A stretch of DNA of 64,000 bases from Aequorivita viscosa (lineage in GTDB: Bacteria > Bacteroidota > Bacteroidia > Flavobacteriales > Flavobacteriaceae). Each line of letters opens with the position of its first letter. Within the stretch, counting starts at the first letter, position 1. A program made the translations under genes and the position numbers. Location: positions 98,973 to 162,972 of the forward strand of contig NZ_FNNS01000007.1 in the NCBI RefSeq assembly GCF_900106795.1. Reading direction: 5' to 3'. This document shows, one piece after another, positions 25,641-33,206 of the stretch. The notes beneath the pieces were generated by a model. The model was not told the DNA's origin. It saw only the letters and a program-made list of their open reading frames with translations, and searched no databases.

Positions 25641-26884
25641 TGGGAGCAACAAAAACACACTTACGGTTTGATTGGTTGATAATATTTATATATATCGCTC
25701 TAGTTTCTATGGGCTGGGTTAATATTTATTCAGCGTCATTAAGTGATTCTGCTCAAGGCTATTTAGATTTTACTCAAATTTATGGCAAACAAATGATGTG
25801 GATAGGCCTGAGTTTAGTCTTAATTATTTTCATTTTAGCCATAGAATCAAAATTTTATGAAAATTACGCCAGTGTTATTTACATTGCATCCTTGCTTTCG
25901 TTGGTAGGATTATTTGTTTTTGGGCGTACAATTGCTGGAACTACTGCGTGGTACGACTTTGGCGGATTTAGTATTCAACCAAGCGAATTTACTAAAGCCG
26001 CTACCGCACTTGCACTCGCAAAATACGTTAGTGATATTCAAACAAATATGGAAGAACTGAAACACCAAATTAGTGCTTTCATAATATTAGCACTGCCTGT
26101 TGTTTTAATTATTATGCAACCCGACCCAGGAAGCGTGTTGGTTTATGCCGCTTTCGTATTTCCGCTATATAGAGAAGGCTTACACGGAGTATACTTACTT
26201 TTGGGGCTATTTGCAACGGTAATATTTGTTTCAACGCTCGCTTTTGGAGTAATCTGGGCTGCTATTGCAATCGTTTTATTAGCTGGTATTTTATATTATA
26301 AGAATAGACGAAAACGACCCAAAATTTTAAAATATGTCTTTATTGTAACTGCTTGCATTGGATTCGCGTTTTCTGTAAGTTACATTTTCAACAACGTATT
26401 TAAACAACATCACCGCGACCGATTTAATATCGTTTTAGGAAAAGAAGTAGATACACGTGGCATTGGTTACAACACCAACCAAAGTGAAATTGCAATTAGC
26501 AATGGCGGATGGTTTGGCAAAGGATGGACGCAAGGAACTCAAACCAAAGGTAACTTTGTGCCCGAACAACACACAGATTATATTTTTAGTACAGTAGGTG
26601 AAGAATGGGGATTCCTTGGAAGCATGGTAGTCGTATTACTCTTTATCGGACTAATTACCCGAATTATTTATCGTTCAGAAAAACAAAAAAGTCAATTCGG
26701 CAGGGTTTACGGATATAGTGTTGCCGCTATCATATTTATTCACTTTTTTGTAAATATTGGAATGGTATTAGGCGTTTTTCCCACTGTTGGGATTCCTCTC
26801 CCCTTCTTTAGTTACGGAGGGTCAGCACTTTGGGGCTTTACCATCCTACTTTTTATATTTGTGAAATTAGATGCAGCAAATTAG
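25640..26884 (+). CDS. rodA: Peptidoglycan glycosyltransferase RodA (SEDS family)
   Basis: 414 residues with about ten membrane segments and the SEDS motifs (GTTAWYDFGGFSIQPSEFTK, QPDPGSVLVY, FVPEQHTDYIFSTVGEEWGF, PLPFFSYGGSAL). It polymerises lipid II with PBP2. Its ATG overlaps the mrdA stop (TAATG). It closes the elongasome operon. Confidence 0.96.
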   Translation: MGATKTHLRFDWLIIFIYIALVSMGWVNIYSASLSDSAQGYLDFTQIYGKQMMWIGLSLVLIIFILAIESKFYENYASVIYIASLLSLVGLFVFGRTIAGTTAWYDFGGFSIQPSEFTKAATALALAKYVSDIQTNMEELKHQISAFIILALPVVLIIMQPDPGSVLVYAAFVFPLYREGLHGVYLLLGLFATVIFVSTLAFGVIWAAIAIVLLAGILYYKNRRKRPKILKYVFIVTACIGFAFSVSYIFNNVFKQHHRDRFNIVLGKEVDTRGIGYNTNQSEIAISNGGWFGKGWTQGTQTKGNFVPEQHTDYIFSTVGEEWGFLGSMVVVLLFIGLITRIIYRSEKQKSQFGRVYGYSVAAIIFIHFFVNIGMVLGVFPTVGIPLPFFSYGGSALWGFTILLFIFVKLDAAN

Positions 26885-26941
26885 TATCATTCTTAAATAG
26901 TAAAAACAATTATTGTTCTAAGTTTCATAAAATAATTAGTC

Positions 26942-27156
26942 GTGTCCGATTAAGATGGAAGACCGCTTCGCTGAAAGACGTAGGACATAAGACTTGCTTC
27001 TTAATGGGTTGACAGTTAAGTTAAATGGATTAAGTATACTTTTTAGTTGTTACATTTTAGCGGTGAGCTTAATAGCAAGCTATCGCTTTAATAAAAATTC
27101 TTTTAGTGCCTGTCAGCTTTGGCTGAACGGAATTTTGAAATATTTTAATCGGACAC
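26942..27156. mobile_element. MITE-like 215-bp element
   Basis: It is bounded by a perfect 12-bp inverted repeat, GTGTCCGATTAA at 26942-26953 and TTAATCGGACAC at 27145-27156. There is no coding capacity. The inside contains a further hairpin (AGCG-AGCTT / AAGCT-CGCT near 27059-27095). It lies in the gap between rodA and the nuclease gene, which face each other. No unambiguous target duplication is visible. Confidence 0.65.
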
Positions 27157-27175
27157 TAATGTAAAACAATATAAA

Positions 27176-27991
27176 TCATTTTCGCCCCCACACTTTTACA
27201 TCTACCTGTTGTTCTAGGCTAGTTTCTATAGAATCAGGTAGGTTTGGGAAGAAGTCAATTCCAGTTTTAGCTTCTATTTCATCAATGGAAACGACATATT
27301 TATAAAAAGTTTGACTGGAGGGTCTGTTCGGAATAATGAATGATATGGCTTTATAATTTCCATCGGTTACATCTACGACTATCTTATAAAATTCATTGGG
27401 AACTGAAACATTTTCATCGCCAATGGTTTTCATATCTCCTTTTAAAACTCCACCAGTTACCACATAAACCCCATCGTATTTATCTGCCCAATACCTAACT
27501 TTTTGCTCTAAACGGTTCCAAATACCCGAATTAAACTCACGGTCTTGCGGACTTATATTACTGGTAAAAAATGTTTCGTTATAAGCTTCAATAGACATTC
27601 TTCTATCCCCTGCCGGAACCAAGTGCCCACGGTCGTAGCCAGAGTTTTTGTAGTTTCGCCAGTCCGCAGATTTCGTCTTCACCTTATTGTCTTCAATAAA
27701 ATAAGGCCTTTTAAAGTCATTCCTGGAAAGGTCACTTTTACTTAGCTCATAAGCCACCCACTCTGCCTGTTCGTGAGCTTCAGAATAGGAAAGGGTGTAA
27801 AAGTTGTGTTTTACAATGGCTCCCGTGGTGGAAGCAGAAAGGAAAGTATCGTCAAATTCTTCAGAATTTCGCTGCGTTGCTATCGAAGTATCCGAAACTG
27901 AAGTAATATCCTTTTCGAACAAATCGTCGGCATAATACAAGACGACAGTTAAAATTATAATTACTAGCGGGTAAATGTATTTTCGGTTCAT
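27176..27991 (-). CDS. Exported DNA/RNA non-specific endonuclease (NUC1 family)
   Basis: 271 residues. An N-terminal hydrophobic segment (YPLVIIILTVVLYYADD) should export or anchor it in the periplasm. The beta-beta-alpha-metal nuclease domain follows, with the signature GYDRGHLVPAGDRR (catalytic His), then ETFFTSNISPQDREFN (metal Asn) and IWNRLEQKVR. It may degrade extracellular nucleic acid for nutrition. Confidence 0.9.
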   Translation of the reverse strand: MNRKYIYPLVIIILTVVLYYADDLFEKDITSVSDTSIATQRNSEEFDDTFLSASTTGAIVKHNFYTLSYSEAHEQAEWVAYELSKSDLSRNDFKRPYFIEDNKVKTKSADWRNYKNSGYDRGHLVPAGDRRMSIEAYNETFFTSNISPQDREFNSGIWNRLEQKVRYWADKYDGVYVVTGGVLKGDMKTIGDENVSVPNEFYKIVVDVTDGNYKAISFIIPNRPSSQTFYKYVVSIDEIEAKTGIDFFPNLPDSIETSLEQQVDVKVWGRK

Positions 27992-28105
27992 TCTAAATAA
28001 AATTGAGAACAGCTCTTTCTTAACAATTCACGGAGTACAGATAATAAAATATTCGTGTATTCGTGGTCCACTGATTACTGACCACTGAACACTGAGCTCT
28101 TGAAC

Positions 28106-29209
28106 CTATCCCCGCACATCCATCGCATCCCGAAGCGCATTGCCTATCAGCATAAAAGCAGTTACAAGACTCATAATTGCCAATCCAGGGATTAGGGCGA
28201 GAAAGGGTTTTCCTAAAATAATATAGGCGTAATGATCTTTTATAATACCGCCCCAACTCGGAATGGGTGGCTGCGCTCCGATTCCCAAAAAGGAGAGCCC
28301 GCTTTCAATTAAAATAGCCCCTGCAAAATTGGCTGCCGAAATGATGATTACTGGCGCCATACTATTTGGCAAAATATGTTTTACAATTATCCTGAAATCG
28401 TTAAACCCCAAAGCTCGGGCTGCCGTTACGTATTGCATCTGTTTTACGCCCATTACCTGCCCTCGAACCACACGGGCAACCTCAACCCACATTGTTAGGC
28501 CTACGGCGATGAACACCTGCCAAAACCCCTTGCCTAGCGCTAATGTAATGGCAATGACCAAAAGCAAGGTAGGAATAGACCAAGTAACGTTAATAAGCCA
28601 CATAATAGCGGTATCTACCTTCCCGCCATAATAGCCCGCTATAGCTCCCATAGTAACCCCGATGACCAACGAAATAAAAACTGCTACAAACCCAATGGCC
28701 AAGGAAATTCGGATCCCAATCAACATTCTGCTCAATAGATCACGACCGTACTTGTCCGTGCCCAGCAAGAATTTCTTTTCTGAAATATAGGTGTCCGCGA
28801 TTTGGTTAACAGCAGCAGCTTTCGGAAAAAGTGAAAGCGGATATTCTTTCTGCAGACCCCCTGATCCATCGGGAGTATATTCAATAATTTCTATGCCTTC
28901 GCTTGTCATTGAAAATTCTGAAACTGGAATCTCCGTATCTACATTCTCCTTTCCGAAGAAAAAAACAGACAACGGATTTTGTTCTTCTACCTCGTTAGGA
29001 ATGGTTAACATTTTCACCGTAAACCCTGGGTTTTTAGAATGAATTGAAAGATGCATTTGGTTTGCATTGCGCGAATTATCTGGCGCCAAGGCGTAGGCAA
29101 AGATGGCAAGCAGAACGCAGCCTAACAAAAAACAAAAACTGAAAACGCCCCAGAAGTTTCTTTTAAACTTTTGGAGCGCGATGCCCGTTAATGAGGTGGA
29201 GTTTTTCAC
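28106..29209 (-). CDS. DppC/OppC-type ABC transporter permease
   Basis: 367 residues. An N-terminal helix (~20-45) precedes a ~110-residue extracytoplasmic insertion, after which comes the permease domain with LGTDKYGRDLLSRMLIGIRI, five further helices and the EAA-like loop (AARALGFNDFRIIVKHILPN). It ends GNALRDAMDVRG. It would import peptides or a related solute, but no partner permease, ATPase or binding protein lies alongside. The long insertion is usual in Bacteroidota members. Confidence 0.88.
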   Translation of the reverse strand: MKNSTSLTGIALQKFKRNFWGVFSFCFLLGCVLLAIFAYALAPDNSRNANQMHLSIHSKNPGFTVKMLTIPNEVEEQNPLSVFFFGKENVDTEIPVSEFSMTSEGIEIIEYTPDGSGGLQKEYPLSLFPKAAAVNQIADTYISEKKFLLGTDKYGRDLLSRMLIGIRISLAIGFVAVFISLVIGVTMGAIAGYYGGKVDTAIMWLINVTWSIPTLLLVIAITLALGKGFWQVFIAVGLTMWVEVARVVRGQVMGVKQMQYVTAARALGFNDFRIIVKHILPNSMAPVIIISAANFAGAILIESGLSFLGIGAQPPIPSWGGIIKDHYAYIILGKPFLALIPGLAIMSLVTAFMLIGNALRDAMDVRG

Positions 29210-29344
29210 ATTTCAAATTTACTGAAATTTTTTACCCATCACACTATTCGCTTAAAAAGGATTGATGAAAGCCACTAGTACTAATGTAACACACCAATAG
29301 CTTAATGGCTTGTTCAAAGAGAGGAATAGAGAACTAGCAGCAAA

Positions 29345-29380
29345 TAAAAACAGGCTAAATACAATTGTATAGAGCCTGTT
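29345..29380 (-). terminator. Terminator of the three-paralogue operon
   Basis: Reading leftward, AACAGGCT-(16)-AGCCTGTT is followed by TTTATTT. The loop itself is palindromic (ATACAATTGTAT). Confidence 0.75.
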
Positions 29381-29410
29381 ATAAAACGATTTAAAATAAC
29401 GTTAATACTT

Positions 29411-30061
29411 TTAAAACCCTGCTGGTAGAGGAGCTGTAGCAGTGGCGTTCCCACCCATATTTACGGTTTGCGGAGTGTCCCAAATTTTAGTGATAAAGTT
29501 ATTTCTGTAGACAATTAAATCCAAAGATAAATCCACAGGTGTTAAATTAGTACCTATATAAAATCGGCTGTTATTTACAAAAGCTTTTAGCCACCAAGTA
29601 TTAGTATTTCCATCTACATAGGCATAAAATTGATGTCCTTCAACATAAGTATTGTTTGTAGTTGATCTCAACGTCAAGTTAGTATCACCGTTACGGGTAA
29701 AAGAATAACCGTGAACCGCAACTGTATATTTTGTAGCACTAATTTTCGTGTCATATCCTGCATCAAGACCGTAGTCTGAAGTATTAATAAAAACAAATCT
29801 CACATAATTTAATGGACCAAACGAGCTAGTGGCTATATCATATTTATTTACTACTCCGTTAACGTTGTCAACCATTAACAGCTTAGAAGTGGGACTAGAA
29901 GTATACTTGCCTGGCTCTTCTAAATACAACTTTCCCTGTAATAAAACATCGCCAACCACATCAAGGGTTGCCGTTGGATTGGTATTGTTAATACCCACTT
30001 GGGCCACCAAACTTATACTATTCAACACAAGTATTGAAAAAACAAATAAACTATATTTCAT
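29411..30061 (-). CDS. Secreted protein with tail-fibre-like repeat motif, paralogue 3
   Basis: 216 residues: a signal peptide at 1-20 (SISLVAQ), then VGINNTNPTATLDVVGDVLL, a motif found in phage tail fibres and many Bacteroidota surface proteins, then a beta-rich domain of ~130 residues. It is the third of three tandem paralogues. No catalytic motif is seen and there is no T9SS tail, so it is probably a small adhesin or structural surface protein. Confidence 0.7.
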   Translation of the reverse strand: MKYSLFVFSILVLNSISLVAQVGINNTNPTATLDVVGDVLLQGKLYLEEPGKYTSSPTSKLLMVDNVNGVVNKYDIATSSFGPLNYVRFVFINTSDYGLDAGYDTKISATKYTVAVHGYSFTRNGDTNLTLRSTTNNTYVEGHQFYAYVDGNTNTWWLKAFVNNSRFYIGTNLTPVDLSLDLIVYRNNFITKIWDTPQTVNMGGNATATAPLPAGF

Positions 30062-30073
30062 AATTTTAAAATA

Positions 30074-30694
30074 TTAAAGTCCAACAGGGGCAGGAATACT
30101 GCCATCAACACCACCATTCATATCAAGCGACAAAGTAGGAAGTTCTTTAAAATATCTTCTGTCGTACACAATGAGTGTTACATTATATGTTATCGCATTA
30201 TTGGAAGCCGCATCTCTAGAAACGTTTCTCATTTCAAGATGCCAAGTACCATTTCGAATGAAAGTTCTAGTTCGAAAATGCCCGATAGTAGCACCCGACC
30301 CTTTAACAATATGCTGTCCTATATATTGAAAATTTGCGAGCCCCACAATATAATCTGTAGCACTAAATTGTAAATCCACATCTGTTACATTATCACGTGA
30401 AAGATTTGTAAAAACATAATCTGCGATATTTACAGGGCCTACAGCAACATTAGCCATATCGAGATATGCCACTTCACCAGGTGGTGTTGAATTAAGGATT
30501 CTTACTAAAAGTTTAAAATCGTTACTCGATATGCCCGCATTTGAATACCCATTAACTTTAAAATCCTCTTGAACCAACATAGAGCCGTTCACATCAAGTG
30601 CATATCCAGGAGTTGGATTGTCTGTACCAACACCAACTTGAGAAAAAATAAATTGCGAAAGGAAAATAAAAAGTAGTGTACTATAGTTTTTCAT
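30074..30694 (-). CDS. Secreted protein with tail-fibre-like repeat motif, paralogue 2
   Basis: 206 residues: signal peptide ending FIFSQ, then VGVGTDNPTPGYALDVNGSM and a beta-rich domain. It aligns with both neighbours in layout, including NVAVGPVNIADYVFTNLSRD against the same place in paralogue 3, and an MNGG near the end. The spacing to the next gene is 12 bases. Function is unknown. Confidence 0.7.
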   Translation of the reverse strand: MKNYSTLLFIFLSQFIFSQVGVGTDNPTPGYALDVNGSMLVQEDFKVNGYSNAGISSNDFKLLVRILNSTPPGEVAYLDMANVAVGPVNIADYVFTNLSRDNVTDVDLQFSATDYIVGLANFQYIGQHIVKGSGATIGHFRTRTFIRNGTWHLEMRNVSRDAASNNAITYNVTLIVYDRRYFKELPTLSLDMNGGVDGSIPAPVGL

Positions 30695-30696
30695 AA

Positions 30697-31335
30697 TTAA
30701 TCAATTACTGGAGTTGTTGCAGCACCCCCTCTTCTAGCATTGTTGGTGCCAGATAAGTTAACGGTTTGTTGCGGGAACTGTTTAGAGAAATCTTTTGAAA
30801 GTATTAGCGTGCTTATTATCCATCGACCTACAGGTGTGTTAGAAACAGGATAAGCGGAAGCGTAATCAGCTGTTATATGCCATGTTCCATTTTCAATAAA
30901 AGCAGAGGCATAAGGAATCACAAAATTATTAGGAGCATAATCCATTCTCAGCTCTTTATTAAAATAAACCGAAATGATTGTCATAACGTAATTTGCGGAA
31001 CTCACATTGGTATTCAAGTTGCGAATCCAATCACCACTACCACCCATATTTGATATGTCGTATTCTTGAAAATATGCAATTGCGGTACCGGCAGCATTGA
31101 CGTTTAATTCTTTTATAAAGTCTGTGTCAATTTGTCCCAATATCGCAGTATTATCGGAATCAGAAACCTGATTTAACACATTAACATTAATAGCTCCGTT
31201 AATATGTGTATCACCAGCCACTTCAAGGGTAGTACGAGGAGTAGTAGTATTTACTCCAACTCCATCTTGCGCATGAAGAAAGGTTGAAAACCCAAAAAAA
31301 ATAAGTAGGTAAATGTGAGGAGATAGAAATTTCAT
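30697..31335 (-). CDS. Secreted protein with tail-fibre-like repeat motif, paralogue 1
   Basis: 212 residues: signal peptide ending TFLHAQ, then DGVGVNTTTPRTTLEVAGDT, a short ISNMGG insert and the same type of beta domain (FIENGTWHITADYA). It is the first gene of the trio, and only two bases separate its stop from the next ATG. It differs most from the other two, which suggests an older duplication. Confidence 0.7.
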   Translation of the reverse strand: MKFLSPHIYLLIFFGFSTFLHAQDGVGVNTTTPRTTLEVAGDTHINGAINVNVLNQVSDSDNTAILGQIDTDFIKELNVNAAGTAIAYFQEYDISNMGGSGDWIRNLNTNVSSANYVMTIISVYFNKELRMDYAPNNFVIPYASAFIENGTWHITADYASAYPVSNTPVGRWIISTLILSKDFSKQFPQQTVNLSGTNNARRGGAATTPVID

Positions 31336-31602
31336 AGATTTATGATTGCTAAATAAATTTTAGACTGCAAAATTAGGTAATCTTGAACAAAATATTTAAG
31401 GTTTATTATTATTTTTTAAAGCCTTGCTCAATTATTCCAGTTTGAATATTAAATGCTTATATATTCATAAACAACCAATAAGTTAATCGCTATGGCAAAG
31501 CTTAGTTTTATCGTTAAAATTAATCACTTGCACCTTATAATCAACATAGTAACTCAATAAATCTAACCCTAAACAAATTAAAGTATAAAGGCATTTCATG
31601 AA
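31336..31602. other. Leader of the paralogue operon
   Basis: AT-rich sequence with no gene. It should hold the leftward promoter for the trio. I could not pick a clear -33/-7 pair. Confidence 0.35.
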
Positions 31603-31647
31603 AAAATCCCTTATCCTTCATTATTTATTTGAGGAATAAGGGATTTT
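31603..31647 (-). terminator. Terminator of the CsbD gene
   Basis: A perfect 12-bp stem, AAAATCCCTTAT/ATAAGGGATTTT, with A- and T-runs on both sides. It could work in both directions. Confidence 0.75.
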
Positions 31648-31683
31648 GTTTCAAATGAAACTAAATCTCAAATTGATTTTAGT

Positions 31684-31869
31684 TTACCAATTGGCTATTT
31701 CATCTTTTAATTGTTCTTTGCTTTTGCCAGTTTTTTCTTGAAGGCGACCAAGCAATTCGTCTGATTTTCCTTCGGCATACAACAAATCATCATCGGTAAG
31801 ATCAGCATATTTTTGCTTTACTTCACCTTTAATTTGTTTCCATTTTCCTTTAAATTGATCCTCGTTCAT
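31684..31869 (-). CDS. CsbD family stress protein
   Basis: 61 residues matching CsbD throughout: MNEDQFKGKWKQIKGEVKQK, then YADLTDDDLLYAEGKSDELL and LQEKTGKSKEQLKDEI. Small, charged, helical proteins of this family are made in general stress. The molecular role is unknown. Confidence 0.93.
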   Translation of the reverse strand: MNEDQFKGKWKQIKGEVKQKYADLTDDDLLYAEGKSDELLGRLQEKTGKSKEQLKDEIANW

Positions 31870-31977
31870 AATTATAGTTTTTAGTTAAATTAATATTCGT
31901 TTTTACTTTTATAAAGATACTGCCTCACCTCGTACATTATTGATAAAGGAATATTAAAGAATACCGAGTTTTAGTTA

Positions 31978-31985
31978 TAACTTTG
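31978..31985 (+). promoter_or_regulatory. Candidate -7 box for the phosphatase gene
   Basis: TAACTTTG lies 42 bases before the ATG at 32027. The -33 element is unclear. Confidence 0.4.
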
Positions 31986-32026
31986 CTAACCTATCTTAAA
32001 AAGTGTTATTTTAAAGACTCCTTACT

Positions 32027-32578
32027 ATGAAACGCTATATCTATTTGTTAATTCTATTGTCAATCTTTACTTTTTGTAAGCAAACCAATAACACAGAATT
32101 GATACACAACAACCATCAAGTTGACAATAGGAGTTCCGTAGAACAAAAAACAACCTATTATTTAATACGTCACGCCGAAAAGGACAGAACGAACCCTAAA
32201 AACGAAGACCCAAATTTAAATTCAGCTGGATTGAAACGAGCAGAGCGTTGGGCGACTTATTTTGAAGATTATCAGATTGACCAGATTTACACTACAAAAT
32301 ACCTTCGAAATAAAGAAACAATAGCCAATACAGCACTTCAAAAAAACATTGAACCCACTGTTTACGACCCCCATAATATTGAAATAGAACGTTTTTTAAA
32401 AGAAACCCAAGGAAAAAATGTGCTAATTGTCGGTCACAGCAATACAATTCCAACATTAGTAAACACACTCATTGGCAGAGAAGAATATAAAGACATGGAC
32501 GATAATGACAACTCCACACTTTTTAAGGTAAGTATTAAAGGAGAAGATACAATAGCGGAAACCATTTCGGTAAAATAA
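32027..32578 (+). CDS. Histidine phosphatase (SixA/phosphoglycerate mutase-like) lipoprotein
   Basis: 183 residues with a signal and lipobox (LSIFTFC). The histidine phosphatase fold follows: YLIRHAEKD (phospho-accepting His), LNSAGLKRAERWA, TTKYLRNKETIANTAL, and VLIVGHSNTIPTLV with the second catalytic His. As a lipoprotein it acts in the envelope. The substrate is unknown. Confidence 0.88.
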   Translation: MKRYIYLLILLSIFTFCKQTNNTELIHNNHQVDNRSSVEQKTTYYLIRHAEKDRTNPKNEDPNLNSAGLKRAERWATYFEDYQIDQIYTTKYLRNKETIANTALQKNIEPTVYDPHNIEIERFLKETQGKNVLIVGHSNTIPTLVNTLIGREEYKDMDDNDNSTLFKVSIKGEDTIAETISVK

Positions 32579-32647
32579 AAGAATTGGAATACACACCTGG
32601 CATAACATGACACAGTTATAGATTCAATTTTGATTTTGAATTCAATT

Positions 32648-32679
32648 TTGAATTCTCGAAATTAATTATCTTATTTTTG
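32648..32679 (+). promoter_or_regulatory. smpB promoter
   Basis: TTG at 32648-32650 and TATTTTTG at 32672-32679 (21 bases apart) precede the ATG at 32685 by only five bases, giving a near-leaderless mRNA. A short tandem of TTTTGAATTC-like text lies upstream. Confidence 0.5.
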
Positions 32680-32684
32680 CAACT

Positions 32685-33149
32685 ATGGCAATACAGAAAA
32701 ACGTAAAGATTAAAAACCGAAAGGCGCGATTTGAGTATGAAATCCTTGATACTTATACGGCAGGCATTGTGCTTCGTGGCACAGAAATAAAGGCGATTCG
32801 TGAAGGAAAAGCTTCAATTGCCGAAAGTTTTTGCGAGTTTAGTAACGGCGAATTATTCGTAATAAATATGACAGTACAAGAATATAGCCATGCTAGCAAT
32901 TTTAATCATAGTCCAAAAAGTGAACGAAAATTGTTACTAAACCGCAGTGAACTCAAAAAACTAGAAAAAGAAGTTAAAAACTCTGGCCTTACTATTATTC
33001 CTCTGGTACTCTTTACCAATAATAAAGGTTTGGCAAAAATGGATATTGCACTCTGTCGTGGAAAAAAGGAATACGATAAACGGGAAGTTATTAAGGATAG
33101 GGATAATAAACGAAGATTAGCAAACATTAAAAAAGCGTTCAACAACTAG
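32685..33149 (+). CDS. smpB: SsrA-binding protein SmpB
   Basis: 154 residues with the conserved OB-fold of SmpB: NRKARFEYEILDTYTAGIVL, GTEIKAIREGKASIAESFCE, then MTVQEYSHASNFNH and the basic C-terminal tail (KKEYDKREVIKDRDNKRR). It brings tmRNA to stalled ribosomes for trans-translation. The terminator stem begins inside its last codons. Confidence 0.97.
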   Translation: MAIQKNVKIKNRKARFEYEILDTYTAGIVLRGTEIKAIREGKASIAESFCEFSNGELFVINMTVQEYSHASNFNHSPKSERKLLLNRSELKKLEKEVKNSGLTIIPLVLFTNNKGLAKMDIALCRGKKEYDKREVIKDRDNKRRLANIKKAFNN

Positions 33150-33176
33150 ATTGCGAACGCTTTTTGTTTTTTTATT
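33129..33176 (+). terminator. smpB terminator, overlapping the gene's end
   Basis: AAAAAGCGTTC/GAACGCTTTTT followed by GTTTTTTTA. The left arm is coding sequence. Confidence 0.8.
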
Positions 33177-33206
33177 TAAATCGAAATCCGATGAATTTGT
33201 TATTCA

